From F1-120-MAGs238 sp964484185 (lineage in GTDB: Bacteria > Planctomycetota > Phycisphaerae > Phycisphaerales > UBA1924), in NCBI GenBank assembly GCA_964484185.1, contig CAZAEQ010000005.1, positions 62,001 through 126,000 of the forward strand: a stretch of DNA of 64,000 nt. The letters are read 5' to 3'. Shown here in pieces: positions 33,970 to 43,451 of the stretch. The position numbers and the translations under genes were made by a program. The notes under the pieces were generated by a model that ran no database searches, had not been told where the DNA came from, and saw only the letters and a program-made list of their open reading frames with translations. Numbering within the stretch: position 1 is the stretch's first letter; each line of letters starts with the position of its first letter.

Positions 33970-36051
33970 TTACCAGCCAAACCAGACGGCAAACTTGGGA
34001 GCAAGCAGGCCGACGAGTGTTGCTGTAATTGCGAGGAACGCCTGGACAAGCGATTCGCCAGCCACCAGACCTGAGGCGGTTGGAATGTTGTAATTCTCGG
34101 AGGTCTTGCGCGAAGCCTTAAACCAGATAAACGCAATGATTGCGCCAATGAAGAACGAGAAGCAATTCTGGAAAGGCATGACCCAGGCAAGTCCAAGACC
34201 TGTGACAGATGGCATGAACTTGCGGACCTTGGGGGAAGCAAGTCGTTCGAGGATTGGGAAGATAATGCCGATCGCCGCGCCGATGAGAATGGCGTAGACC
34301 GCGGATTGCGGCAATTCACTGATGCCCTTGGTGAGCACGCGTGCAACCGCCTCCCATGCGCGGGTAGATGGCAGAGCAAAAGTTTCAAGCTTCGCGCGCG
34401 TCGGCACCATCAGGTACCAGATGGGAACAATCGCCAAGGTACCGAAAAAGCAGCCGAAGAACTGCGCGAGGAACTGCTTGCGAGGATTGGCGCCCAGCAG
34501 GTAGCCGGTCTTCAGGTCAGTCAGTAGGTCTGCAGATGATGAAGCGCTGTTGGCCGCGATACCTGCGGATGCCAGGTTCGCAGAGATGTTGTTGGGTGCC
34601 AGCACAGCAAACATGAGCTGCATGACCTTGCCCATTGCGCCAATCGGAGTGGTGTCCGTTTCACCAGTTGCACGCGACCCGACCATTGACAGCACAAACG
34701 ACATTGCAACCGCGATGATTCCGCCCCACCAAGTGACACCAAAAGCCTGCCATTGCAACCAGACCATGGCGATAGCGATCGGTGCCATGCCCATCACCAT
34801 CCAAATTCCGGGTACTTCAATTTCGTCCATCTTTCCAGAATGGTCCGCGGAATCAACAGATCGCTTTCCGGTGAATGCCCGGGCAAGGCTCCTCCATTGC
34901 AGCGCGACACTGGTCAAGCTGGAAAATACCATGATCGCAGTTCCGCCCCAGAGAGCCCAGCGGATCGGGTTGAACGCGATGATTCCCGTGTCCGGATCAA
35001 GCGCGTACTTGAACGTCGGCTTGAATCCTTCCACACCTGCGCTCGCCACATCCAGATGATTCAAGTACGGCGCGACACCCAGATAGAGGACTAGCGAACT
35101 CACCACAAGTGAAATACTCGTGCGCAATCCAACAATCATGCCTGCCGCAATCAGGAGCGCAGACGGCTCAAATGCAAATCCAGCGGCATGATGATCTTTC
35201 GCATATAGCCGCCCAATCCACGGAATCTCAATTTCCGTCGGAATGCGGATCATGTTGTTGAAAAATCCAAAGAACTTCTTGAGCCACGGAATTGCGTTCA
35301 AAATGCTGTCATCAGCGCGAAGGAACCCGATCAAAAGTCCCGCTGCCAGAGACCACACCAGCACATATGCCTTCTTCAAAGATTCCGCCGTCTTGCTGTA
35401 CAGACTCTTGAGAGTCTCAGCCGCGGCTATCCCAGATGGGAATGGCAGTTGTTCGTGGTTGATCATCTGACGCTTCATCGGAATCGCTAAAAAGACTCCC
35501 ATCAAGCCTGTACACAGCGTGAAGACCACAACAACCCAGGGAGCGGTAATATCCCACGTGTGAAGGTTTTCCGCCCAGGCTTTAAGTGCGGCACCCTCGG
35601 TGCCGGGCGGTGGATCTTGCAAAAGCACGATCGCCCCGAACATCGTCGCGATCGTTGAACCCGTTGAATAACCTGCCGCCGAGGCAGTCGACGCCATGCA
35701 GGCATTTTCCAACACCGTCATCTGCGACACCTTGCCGCGGCTCGTAATAATCACAAAGTTCCACATCACAAACGAAATCACACATGCAGTAATGGCAATC
35801 CCGAAACCCCATCCGATCGACAGCGATGTGTAGAGGTTCGCCGCCGACATCAGCATGCCCAGTATGCCACCCACCAGCACTGCTCGCAGCGTGAGCTGCG
35901 GCATCTGATCACCTTTATATATGTGCTTGAACCAGTATGCATCCTTCTGGTCGTTCGTCGCGTTTTCTGGATATGCAGGGAGCGACGGATCACCGAACGG
36001 GTTTGTTGTGGCGGGTTGCCCTTGTGTGACCGGCTCGGTTGGACTTGCCAT
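33970..36051 (-). CDS. OPT-family oligopeptide/metal-siderophore transporter
   Basis: The 693-residue integral membrane protein has about 14-16 hydrophobic segments and family features such as LTLRAVLVGGILGMLMSAANLY near the N-terminus and ADLLTDLKTGYLLGANPRKQF in the middle. OPT proteins are proton-coupled importers of peptides or metal-chelate complexes. Substrate cannot be deduced. The N-terminal 50 residues are soluble and proline-rich. It is divergent from the lipoprotein gene at 36237, with 185 bp between. Confidence 0.9.
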   Translation of the reverse strand: MASPTEPVTQGQPATTNPFGDPSLPAYPENATNDQKDAYWFKHIYKGDQMPQLTLRAVLVGGILGMLMSAANLYTSLSIGWGFGIAITACVISFVMWNFVIITSRGKVSQMTVLENACMASTASAAGYSTGSTIATMFGAIVLLQDPPPGTEGAALKAWAENLHTWDITAPWVVVVFTLCTGLMGVFLAIPMKRQMINHEQLPFPSGIAAAETLKSLYSKTAESLKKAYVLVWSLAAGLLIGFLRADDSILNAIPWLKKFFGFFNNMIRIPTEIEIPWIGRLYAKDHHAAGFAFEPSALLIAAGMIVGLRTSISLVVSSLVLYLGVAPYLNHLDVASAGVEGFKPTFKYALDPDTGIIAFNPIRWALWGGTAIMVFSSLTSVALQWRSLARAFTGKRSVDSADHSGKMDEIEVPGIWMVMGMAPIAIAMVWLQWQAFGVTWWGGIIAVAMSFVLSMVGSRATGETDTTPIGAMGKVMQLMFAVLAPNNISANLASAGIAANSASSSADLLTDLKTGYLLGANPRKQFLAQFFGCFFGTLAIVPIWYLMVPTRAKLETFALPSTRAWEAVARVLTKGISELPQSAVYAILIGAAIGIIFPILERLASPKVRKFMPSVTGLGLAWVMPFQNCFSFFIGAIIAFIWFKASRKTSENYNIPTASGLVAGESLVQAFLAITATLVGLLAPKFAVWFGW

Positions 36052-36236
36052 GCGACTGTTCTCCCAATAACCAAGAACTCTCCGGCGACCAGATTGGTCG
36101 CTCGGTGCTCATGAAGGTAGCGGATATTTCCCCGCAGTGCAAACACTATCGGTCCGCATCTCGTCAATTCAGCAATTGACGCGCCTTCCGTTCGGACTCT
36201 TGTCGGCGGCCCACTGCTTCGCGGCTACACTCTTCT

Positions 36237-36749
36237 GTGCGTTTGATCCTGCTCATAAGTTGTGTTGTCTTCGCTGCCGGGTGTCTTCGCCCTAAGACTT
36301 CTTCCCACGATACCGCCGCAACCGACGACACTTCTGCGTCACAAGCAGCGCCGCCCGCGCCGCAAAAGAGCCCATTCTCACCAAAATCAGTTCGAATCTA
36401 CCCCCTCACCCGTATCGAATCAGACGCCAAAGGCCCGCGCGTGGTCTGCTATGTCGAGTTTAAAGATGCATGGGGTGATACAACCAAGTCCACCGGCAAT
36501 CTTCTGATCTCGCTGTATCGCCCAGTTGGCGGCGTAGAACCCGGCATGGAACGCCAGGAACGGTCGTGGGAAATCGATCTCAACGATCTGGAAAAGAATT
36601 CACTTCTGTTTGACCCGGCAACGCGGACCTATCGACTGTCTCTTCGCGATCTCCCCGACTGGCTCGTTCCAGGTGCCCCTGCAATGCTTCGCGCCTCAAT
36701 ACGCGGCGACTCCGGTGTGATCACCGATGATTATCGAATGATGCCGTAA
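36237..36749 (+). CDS. Hypothetical lipoprotein
   Basis: The 170-residue product starts at GTG 36237 and has a lipobox FAAGC at about residue 16. The mature part starts with a Thr/Ser/Pro-rich linker, then a compact beta-rich domain (SVRIYPLTRIESDAKGPRVVCYVEFKD). I do not recognise the family. It converges with the gene at 36754, 4 bp away. Confidence 0.7.
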   Translation: MRLILLISCVVFAAGCLRPKTSSHDTAATDDTSASQAAPPAPQKSPFSPKSVRIYPLTRIESDAKGPRVVCYVEFKDAWGDTTKSTGNLLISLYRPVGGVEPGMERQERSWEIDLNDLEKNSLLFDPATRTYRLSLRDLPDWLVPGAPAMLRASIRGDSGVITDDYRMMP

Positions 36750-36753
36750 ACTG

Positions 36754-37566
36754 CTACGCCTCAGCATGTATCCGCGGCTCCCATTCCGAGAGTTCGGGTG
36801 GAATTGCCCTGCGTACTTTGTAAGCCAGTTCAAAAAGTTCCCTCAGCTTCTCATCGCTCAACATCGACATGGAAACCACTCCGACCCCGCCATTGCCTAT
36901 GACAATCTGGTCCCATGACTTCATCGCCAGCGCAATCTGCGAAAGCTCAGGCCCCATCACCAGATTCGCAAACTCCCCATCTTTACAGAGCAGCGTGACT
37001 TTCTCGTTCAGCGTCGCATCGGCCAGGACAACAGGCTTGTCGCCAAAGACCTTGCGGAACACATCGGTGACGCCGCGCCGATGAATCCTGGTGATAGGCC
37101 ATCGAGTCACATGGGGAATGACAAAGGCATTGCGGATAGTCGTCGACTTCCCGTGTTGAACCATGTGGCGGATGAGCCAGCACTCTTCATTCTCCAGGAC
37201 TCGACGGGCCCCAAAAAAGATCTGCCCTTGTTTCCCGACACCTGCAGCATCCCGGTAAAATTCTTCAATTTCTGGTGGAAGCTCGGTAGTTGCCCCGCGC
37301 CAGAACTTCACGATCGTCGGCATAATTTCAAAGCCCAGTTCCCGCAGAGTGTCAGCACGCTTTGCATTCGATAGTTTCGTCAGGTTGTACGCTGCCACAA
37401 CGATAATCAGCACCGCTCCGATCGCGCCCGCAACGGCGACAAACTCAGCCCTTGCGGCCTTCAGAATCAAAACGATGGCCACAGCGCCCATCCACGCAAT
37501 CAACAGCACGCAGCAGATAATCGCCTGACGTTTGAACTTGGGCTGCTCAGATTCAATTGGCTCCAT
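36754..37566 (-). CDS. Two-transmembrane protein of unknown function
   Basis: The 270-residue protein has two membrane helices (about 13-33 and 40-60). A cytoplasmic or periplasmic domain follows with no motif I recognise; segments like CWLIRHMVQHGKSTTIRNAFV and GVTDVFRKVFGDKPVVLADATLNEKV suggest a folded alpha/beta domain. The gene is divergent from a small gene at 37615 across 48 bp. Confidence 0.65.
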   Translation of the reverse strand: MEPIESEQPKFKRQAIICCVLLIAWMGAVAIVLILKAARAEFVAVAGAIGAVLIIVVAAYNLTKLSNAKRADTLRELGFEIMPTIVKFWRGATTELPPEIEEFYRDAAGVGKQGQIFFGARRVLENEECWLIRHMVQHGKSTTIRNAFVIPHVTRWPITRIHRRGVTDVFRKVFGDKPVVLADATLNEKVTLLCKDGEFANLVMGPELSQIALAMKSWDQIVIGNGGVGVVSMSMLSDEKLRELFELAYKVRRAIPPELSEWEPRIHAEA

Positions 37567-37614
37567 CCGCCATTGTTGCAGCAGTCGACGTTCAGCGTCT
37601 GATACAATCTCGCC

Positions 37615-37947
37615 GTGCAGACAAGCATCGCCAGATTGACATCAAACACTGCCCCACTAGCTGATGGTCGAGTGCGCGACACCATCACCGCCGTCGCCCA
37701 TTCGATCGCCGAGCGATTTGGCGTCAAAATCGTTCATGTTCGCACCTCAGACAGTGTCGTAGAAGTAGAACTTGAAGCAAGCAAGCTGGCCGCAATCGGT
37801 TTCGCGGCCGAACTTCGCCGCGTCACCAATCGCTGGGCAGAACTCAGAAAACTGCCGCATTTCTGGCCCGATCCGCCCCCAGAGTCGCCCCCCGGCGAAT
37901 TCCCCTTCGATGGGTCTTATGAAGGTTGGCTCGGACCCAGTGAATAA
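37615..37947 (+). CDS. Small hypothetical protein
   Basis: The 110-residue product starts at GTG 37615. It has an N-terminal helix, a short alpha/beta centre (GVKIVHVRTSDSVVEVELEASKLAAIGFAAELRR) and a Pro-rich acidic tail. No family is recognised. It lies 60 bp upstream of the LOG-family gene on the same strand and may be cotranscribed. Confidence 0.6.
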   Translation: MQTSIARLTSNTAPLADGRVRDTITAVAHSIAERFGVKIVHVRTSDSVVEVELEASKLAAIGFAAELRRVTNRWAELRKLPHFWPDPPPESPPGEFPFDGSYEGWLGPSE

Positions 37948-38007
37948 ACGCGAGCGAACTGGCTGCCATGGCTAGGCTTGTCACGAAACGATTGGAGTAT
38001 TAGACCG

Positions 38008-39126
38008 ATGGCAGAATCTACACCAGCACCCGCGCCAGCATCAGCCCCGGAACCCATTCCGCACGCAGTACCTCATCCCGCGCCAACGCCGAAGCCGACG
38101 ATTCGCGCAGATGACCCAGCCGTCGTCCAGACGATTGACACCTTAATCGAGCAGTTCGGCGGCGATGCCGACTCCTTCAACGGCCGCCTCGTCCGCGAAC
38201 TTGTGCAGACCAGTCTCAAGCTCATCCCCGATGGTCGCGACACCGGTGAACTCAAGCTGATGTCCGCCGCCATGAAAGAGCTTCGCTATGGCTACTGGAT
38301 CTTCGGCAAATACGCCCAGTCCCGCAAAGTCACAATCTTCGGCTCGGCCCGCACGCCCGAAGACCATCCCGATTACACCGCCTGCGTAAATTTCAGCAAG
38401 CTGATGGCGGAAAAAAGCTGGATGGTCATCACCGGTGCAGGGCTGGGAATCATGGCCGCCGGCCACGTTGGTCCGGGCAAGGCTGCAAGCTTCGGCGTTG
38501 CAATCCGTCTCCCCTTCGAAACCAACGCGAACCAGGTCATTGCTGGCGATGAGAAACTCATTCACTTCCGCTACTTCTTCACCCGCAAACTCATGTTCAT
38601 CAGTCAGGCTGAAGCAGTGGCCCTCTTCCCCGGCGGCTTTGGAACGATGGACGAAGCCTACGAAACCATGACTCTCGTACAAACCGGCAAAACCACCATG
38701 GTCCCCATCGTCATGTGCGAGGGTGCTGGCGGTGACTACTGGCACGGGTTTGATCACTGGGTAAAGAAACACCTGCTCGAAAAGAAGTTCATCAGCCCCG
38801 ATGATCTCGAGCTCTATCACATCGCCAAAGACCCCGCCGATGCCGCCGAACACATCATGCAGTTCTACCGCAACTATCACTCCTCGCGATTCGTCAAAGA
38901 CGAATTCGTCATTCGATTGCAAAAATCTCTCACAGACGCCTCGCTGCACACGCTCAATACCGAATTCGCACAGCTTGTAAAAAGTGGCTCAATCGTCCAG
39001 CGCGGCGCGTACGACGCCGAGGTTGATTCGCGCGAATTGCCGCGACTCTCGTTCAACTTTATCCGCAACCGCTTCGGCGTCCTCCGCCGCTTTATCAACA
39101 GAATAAACGAACTTCCCACGGTTTGA
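38008..39126 (+). CDS. LOG-family protein (lysine-decarboxylase-like Rossmann fold)
   Basis: The 372-residue protein has the LOG-family signature PGGFGTMDE and the preceding TGAGLGIM, with the FGSAR strand near the N-terminus. Family members cleave nucleoside 5'-monophosphates to bases and ribose phosphate (cytokinin-activating or PpnN-like). An unusual N-terminal Ala/Pro-rich segment (about 25 residues) precedes the fold, and a C-terminal extension (about 100 residues after the Rossmann core) is present, so it is longer than typical LOG enzymes. The ATG at 38008 is preceded by TTGGAG; a TTG at 37978 is less likely. Confidence 0.88.
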   Translation: MAESTPAPAPASAPEPIPHAVPHPAPTPKPTIRADDPAVVQTIDTLIEQFGGDADSFNGRLVRELVQTSLKLIPDGRDTGELKLMSAAMKELRYGYWIFGKYAQSRKVTIFGSARTPEDHPDYTACVNFSKLMAEKSWMVITGAGLGIMAAGHVGPGKAASFGVAIRLPFETNANQVIAGDEKLIHFRYFFTRKLMFISQAEAVALFPGGFGTMDEAYETMTLVQTGKTTMVPIVMCEGAGGDYWHGFDHWVKKHLLEKKFISPDDLELYHIAKDPADAAEHIMQFYRNYHSSRFVKDEFVIRLQKSLTDASLHTLNTEFAQLVKSGSIVQRGAYDAEVDSRELPRLSFNFIRNRFGVLRRFINRINELPTV

Positions 39127-39130
39127 CATC

Positions 39131-40036
39131 ATGCATCGTCACTCCTTCATTTCTCGTCTTCTCGCTGTCGCGGCACTTTGCACCATCGCTTCCTGCGGCA
39201 AAGATCAAGCCCAAATCGCGCAGATGCCCGGTACTGCAATCCGCGCATCTTCAATTCCGCTCCCCGCAACTCGCGGCCTGGAAATGTACTGGTGGGGTTT
39301 CGATGACAACGGAGATGCCGCCGCATTGGCCCGCAAGCTCCAGCAATACGTCTCCAATTCAGTCCCGATTTCTGACAAGGTGCAGGAGGCCTGGAAGCGC
39401 AACGGCTTGCGCATGATCTCTGTGCCGCGCGATGCCGTACTCGCCATCGAAGAAGCGCTTAGGGTCAACGGTGTACAGCGCAAATCGCTTGGCGAAGTAA
39501 GTGCATGGGCAACGCTTGCCTCCGGACCCGCATGGACCGGTGTTCAACAGCTGCAGATGTCCGAGGGCGAACTTGCTCTCGATAGCGGCCGCCTTCGCCT
39601 GATAGCCAGAGCCTGGACAGTTCCGGATATCCTTGAAGGTCGCAATGGCGAAGCGGGAATATTGCGATATGTCACTCGAATAGAGATGGGCGTGCAGCAT
39701 CAGGAACGCGAAGGGCGATCCCGCGAATTGTTTCGCGAAAGCACCGACCTCAGCGACATCCACGAAGCTGGCCTGGTGCTCTCTCGCACCATCGCAGGCT
39801 TCGATGTCTGGCCCAATGAAGCAATTCTGATTTTCCCCGAGCCGCCAGGCGCTGACCTGCTCTCGCTTGCCAGCTCTCGCCCTGAGCCAGAACCGCTCAG
39901 CGTTGAAGCCGGACCGGAAGTCCCGCGCATGCCAACCGCGGGCGAACTGCTGCTCGCTGGTCAGGCGCTCGGCAAAGGCCCGGCTCGTCGCGCGATCATC
40001 GTTTTGATGAACGCCAAACCGACCGCCGCGGAATGA
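39131..40036 (+). CDS. Hypothetical lipoprotein
   Basis: The 301-residue product begins with a lipoprotein signal and lipobox IASC. The body has no motif I recognise. It contains beta-strand-rich segments (LRLIARAWTVPDILEGRN, RIEMGVQHQ) and a Pro/Glu-rich linker near residues 245-270. The start is 4 bp after the LOG-family stop, which suggests translational coupling. Function unknown. Confidence 0.65.
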   Translation: MHRHSFISRLLAVAALCTIASCGKDQAQIAQMPGTAIRASSIPLPATRGLEMYWWGFDDNGDAAALARKLQQYVSNSVPISDKVQEAWKRNGLRMISVPRDAVLAIEEALRVNGVQRKSLGEVSAWATLASGPAWTGVQQLQMSEGELALDSGRLRLIARAWTVPDILEGRNGEAGILRYVTRIEMGVQHQEREGRSRELFRESTDLSDIHEAGLVLSRTIAGFDVWPNEAILIFPEPPGADLLSLASSRPEPEPLSVEAGPEVPRMPTAGELLLAGQALGKGPARRAIIVLMNAKPTAAE

Positions 40037-40263
40037 CGATCGCAGCTTTTTCAGATACTGCATAGCCTCAACCTCACAAGTCAGCTGCAGCGGATGCTTC
40101 CATAATTCTGACGAATTACTAACAGAATACGTTTAGGCTGTCGAGATTCACCCCTTCGAAACCTCAAGATTCGCCAAAACTCGCCGCCGCGCGGCTAAAC
40201 TTGCCCCCCATCCCAAGCACCCGGCTTGAGATGGTCCAATGTCTTACCTTGAGGGCAGTTCGC

Positions 40264-41700
40264 ATGGCCACTACCGGCGTCGTATCGCAAGTCATCGGTT
40301 CCACGTTTGATGCTCAGTTCCCTGAGGATCAGATCCCCGACATCTACAACGCTCTCGAAATCAAAGGCATGACCAAAGCCGGCGACCTCTTCCTCGTCGG
40401 CGAAGTGCAGCAGCACCTCGGCGGCGGCAAGGTTCGCGCGGTCGCCCTCGGTTCCACCGACGGCCTCTCCCGCGGCATGGCTTGCGTTGATACCGGCGGC
40501 CCCGTGACCGTTCCCGTCGGCGAAGGCGTCCTCGGCCGCGTCTTCAATCTTCTCGGTCAGACGATCGACAAGGGCGCACAGGTCAACACCGGCAAGCGCA
40601 ATCCCATCCACACTTCACCACCAGAATTCGCCCAGCTCAACCCCAACACCGAAATCCTCGTCACCGGCATTAAGGTCATCGACCTCATGTGTCCCTTCGT
40701 CCGCGGCGGAAAGATCGGTCTCTTCGGTGGTGCAGGCGTCGGCAAGACCGTCGTTATCCAGGAAATGATCGCACGCGTCGCCAAGAACTTCGGCGGCTAC
40801 TCAGTGTTCGCCGGCGTGGGTGAAAGAACCCGCGAAGGCAACGATCTCTGGCGCGAAATGAAAGAAGCTGAATACACCGACGCGCAGGGCAACAAGACCT
40901 GCGTGCTCGATAAGGTGGCCATGGTGTTCGGTCAGATGAACGAGCCCCCGGGCGCACGTCTTCGCGTTGCTCTCTCGGCTCTCACAATGGCCGAAGAATT
41001 CCGCGATGCATCAGGTAAAGAAACCCTGATGTTCGTCGACAACGTCTTCCGCTTTACTCAGGCCGGTTCCGAAGTGTCCGCTCTCCTCGGCCGTATGCCC
41101 TCCGCCGTAGGTTACCAGCCGACGCTCTCAACCGAAATGGGTGCGCTCCAGGAACGCATCACTTCAACAACCAAGGGCGCTATTACATCGGTGCAGGCCA
41201 TCTACGTGCCCGCCGACGACTTGACTGACCCTGCTCCTTCAACAACATTCGCCCACTTGGACGCGTTCATCGTGCTCTCACGTTCGATCGCAGAAAAGGG
41301 CATCTATCCCGCAGTCGATCCGCTCGGCTCAACCTCGCGGATCCTGGATCCGCAGATCATCGGCCAGCGCCACTACACCGTCGCCACCCGCGTGCAGCGC
41401 GTCCTCCAGCGTTACAAAGATCTCCAGGACATCATCGCCATCCTCGGTGTCGATGAACTTTCTGAAGATGACAAACTCACCGTCTCCCGCGCCCGCAAGC
41501 TCGAGCGCTTCCTCTCCCAGCCCTTCCACGTCGCCGAACAGTTCACCGGCTTCAAGGGTGTCGACTCGCCGCTGGATGCGACGATCGACAGCTTCGAGCG
41601 CATCTGCAACGGCGAAGGCGACAGTCTCCCCGAAGGCGCGTTCATGTACGTCGGTACACTCGACGATGCCAAGGCCAAGGCTGAGAAGATGAAGGGCTGA
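40264..41700 (+). CDS. atpD: F1F0 ATP synthase beta subunit
   Basis: The 478-residue catalytic subunit of F-type ATP synthase has the Walker A loop GGAGVGKT (155-162), Walker B FVDNVFRF, and the conserved GERTREGND segment. The DELSEDDK motif, as in DELSEEDK, sits near the C-terminus. The ATG at 40264 gives the family start MATTG. No other atp genes flank it: upstream is an unknown lipoprotein and downstream a terminator. In most bacteria atpD is followed by atpC, so the gene cluster is split here. Confidence 0.96.
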   Translation: MATTGVVSQVIGSTFDAQFPEDQIPDIYNALEIKGMTKAGDLFLVGEVQQHLGGGKVRAVALGSTDGLSRGMACVDTGGPVTVPVGEGVLGRVFNLLGQTIDKGAQVNTGKRNPIHTSPPEFAQLNPNTEILVTGIKVIDLMCPFVRGGKIGLFGGAGVGKTVVIQEMIARVAKNFGGYSVFAGVGERTREGNDLWREMKEAEYTDAQGNKTCVLDKVAMVFGQMNEPPGARLRVALSALTMAEEFRDASGKETLMFVDNVFRFTQAGSEVSALLGRMPSAVGYQPTLSTEMGALQERITSTTKGAITSVQAIYVPADDLTDPAPSTTFAHLDAFIVLSRSIAEKGIYPAVDPLGSTSRILDPQIIGQRHYTVATRVQRVLQRYKDLQDIIAILGVDELSEDDKLTVSRARKLERFLSQPFHVAEQFTGFKGVDSPLDATIDSFERICNGEGDSLPEGAFMYVGTLDDAKAKAEKMKG

Positions 41701-41733
41701 GAACTTCGCTTCGCAGTTTCCGATAATCATTAG

Positions 41734-41758
41734 ACCCCGGCAATCGCCGGGGTTTTTC
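41734..41758 (+). terminator. Rho-independent terminator of atpD
   Basis: ACCCCGGC (41734-41741) pairs with GCCGGGGT (41746-41753) around an AATC loop, followed by TTTTTC. It lies 33 bp after the atpD stop and shows that no atpC follows in the same transcript. Confidence 0.9.
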
Positions 41759-41955
41759 TTTTGGTCAACACTTCCAGATGGGTCAGTGATACTCAATCGC
41801 TGTGTAGTCTGAGTGATTCGCGGCGGAGCCAGAAACCCGCTTTTTGAAGCCGAAACCAAGAAGCCGGTCCCTCTGTGAGCAAACTCACGTTAATTCTCTT
41901 TTCATCTAACGACTCCTCTGATATGCTGAGCGAGCCTTGGCACAAAGGGAGTTCC

Positions 41956-43425
41956 ATGCACCCCACAAAAAGCTCGCCTAGAACAACCTGTTCCCTCCTT
42001 ATCACTCTGGCCTCCGCTTCGCTGGGCCTCCCCGCGCTCGCACAACCTCTTCCGCCGCTTCCACCCCCCGTTCACTTCGTTGAAATTGTCGGCGCCTTCG
42101 GCCAGATCGCACGTGAAGAGCGTGCAGTGCCTTTGAACCTCGCGGTCGACTGGGTTGGGCAGTGGGGAGACCTCGACTACTCCATGCAGGCCACAGCCGA
42201 GACCTCCGGCGGTTTCCGGCCCACGGCTGCCGCACAGGCCGAGGTCGGCAGCAGCGGCAGCGTCCAGTTTAACTTCAGGGCCGATTCCACTATTTATTAC
42301 TACGCGCGCATTCGCCCTCGCGGCAACCCGCCGCCGGGAAGCTACTCCGTCCCCGCTCGTGCTCACGCCCGCGGCGAGGCCATCGGCAATGCCTTCGCCC
42401 ACGTCCGCTTCAACTCTGGATTCCCCATTACTGCTGAAGCATTCGGCACGAATGACATTCAGTCCTTCGATCTTTCCGTGCCTCTCACCTTCTACCCCTC
42501 TAGTCCCGAATCAAATGTGGTCTATGTGCAGTTGCGAGCCTTCGCCAGGGCCTATCACAACCACCCTTCCTACGCCTCTTCCTCGCAGGCCTACGCCGAC
42601 CCATTCTTCAGCTTCGATCAGGCCGCATTCGACCTCGAGCAAGGCGCCAACACCTTCCCCCTCGCCGACTACTTCGAGTTCGAATACAGCGAGTATCTGC
42701 TCAACCCGCCCGCTGTTCCCACCATCACTGAGCACCCTCTGGATCAAACATTGTGCGAAGGTGGTGCGGCAACGTTTACCGCCGCCGCCACCAGCACCGC
42801 CCCCCTGACGTACCAATGGCGCCTCGATGGAGGCGCCCTTTCTGACGGCGGCGAATTTTCCGGCACAACGACTCCAACACTCACCATCGACCCCACTGTG
42901 TGGTACTACTCCGGAAATTACGATTGCCTCATTTCCAACATCGCCGGTGCTGTTGCAACCAATCCCGCAATCCTCACCGCGAGCATGCCAATTACGATCA
43001 ACTATCCGCCGCAACCGGTCGAAGTCGCCACGGGCCAGCTTGCAACCTTCACCGTCTACACCTCCGGCACCGAACAGATGTATCAATGGCGCAGGAATGG
43101 AGTCAGCCTGATCGACGATGGACGCATCACAGGCGCGACGACAAGCACTCTATCCATCGACCTCGCACAGGCCTCAGATGCTGGCGTGTACGAGGTCATG
43201 GTGTCCAACATCTGTAATTCCCAAACAAGCGAATCCGCGTTGCTGACCGTGACAGGCAGCTGCACCGCCGACTTCAACGGCGACACTGCTGTGGATTTCT
43301 TCGATTATCTCGATTTCGTCGATGCCTTCAGTTCACAACTTCCCGCCGCGGATTTCAACCATGACAGCAGCATCGACTTCTTCGACTACCTCGACTTTGT
43401 CGACGCTTTCAGCACCGGGTGCTGA
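41956..43425 (+). CDS. Secreted Ig-like domain protein with dockerin tail
   Basis: The 489-residue protein has a signal peptide ending at ALAQP. The N-terminal part (about 30-250) is beta-rich and unrecognised. Two immunoglobulin-like domains follow (about 255-350 and 350-435), each with the Cys/Trp pattern of invasin-type folds (TYQWRLDGG, MYQWRRNGV). The C-terminal 54 residues (43261-43422) are the two-unit calcium-loop tail ending in STGC. AAGGGAG precedes the ATG at 41956. It is the first gene of a run of six dockerin-tailed genes. Confidence 0.87.
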   Translation: MHPTKSSPRTTCSLLITLASASLGLPALAQPLPPLPPPVHFVEIVGAFGQIAREERAVPLNLAVDWVGQWGDLDYSMQATAETSGGFRPTAAAQAEVGSSGSVQFNFRADSTIYYYARIRPRGNPPPGSYSVPARAHARGEAIGNAFAHVRFNSGFPITAEAFGTNDIQSFDLSVPLTFYPSSPESNVVYVQLRAFARAYHNHPSYASSSQAYADPFFSFDQAAFDLEQGANTFPLADYFEFEYSEYLLNPPAVPTITEHPLDQTLCEGGAATFTAAATSTAPLTYQWRLDGGALSDGGEFSGTTTPTLTIDPTVWYYSGNYDCLISNIAGAVATNPAILTASMPITINYPPQPVEVATGQLATFTVYTSGTEQMYQWRRNGVSLIDDGRITGATTSTLSIDLAQASDAGVYEVMVSNICNSQTSESALLTVTGSCTADFNGDTAVDFFDYLDFVDAFSSQLPAADFNHDSSIDFFDYLDFVDAFSTGC

Positions 43426-43451
43426 ACGGCCTTAAAAATGAGTACACAACC

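Noticed and set aside
41701..41955. A hidden atpC after atpD
   Set aside because: No frame of suitable length or motif exists, and a strong terminator lies 33 bp after atpD.
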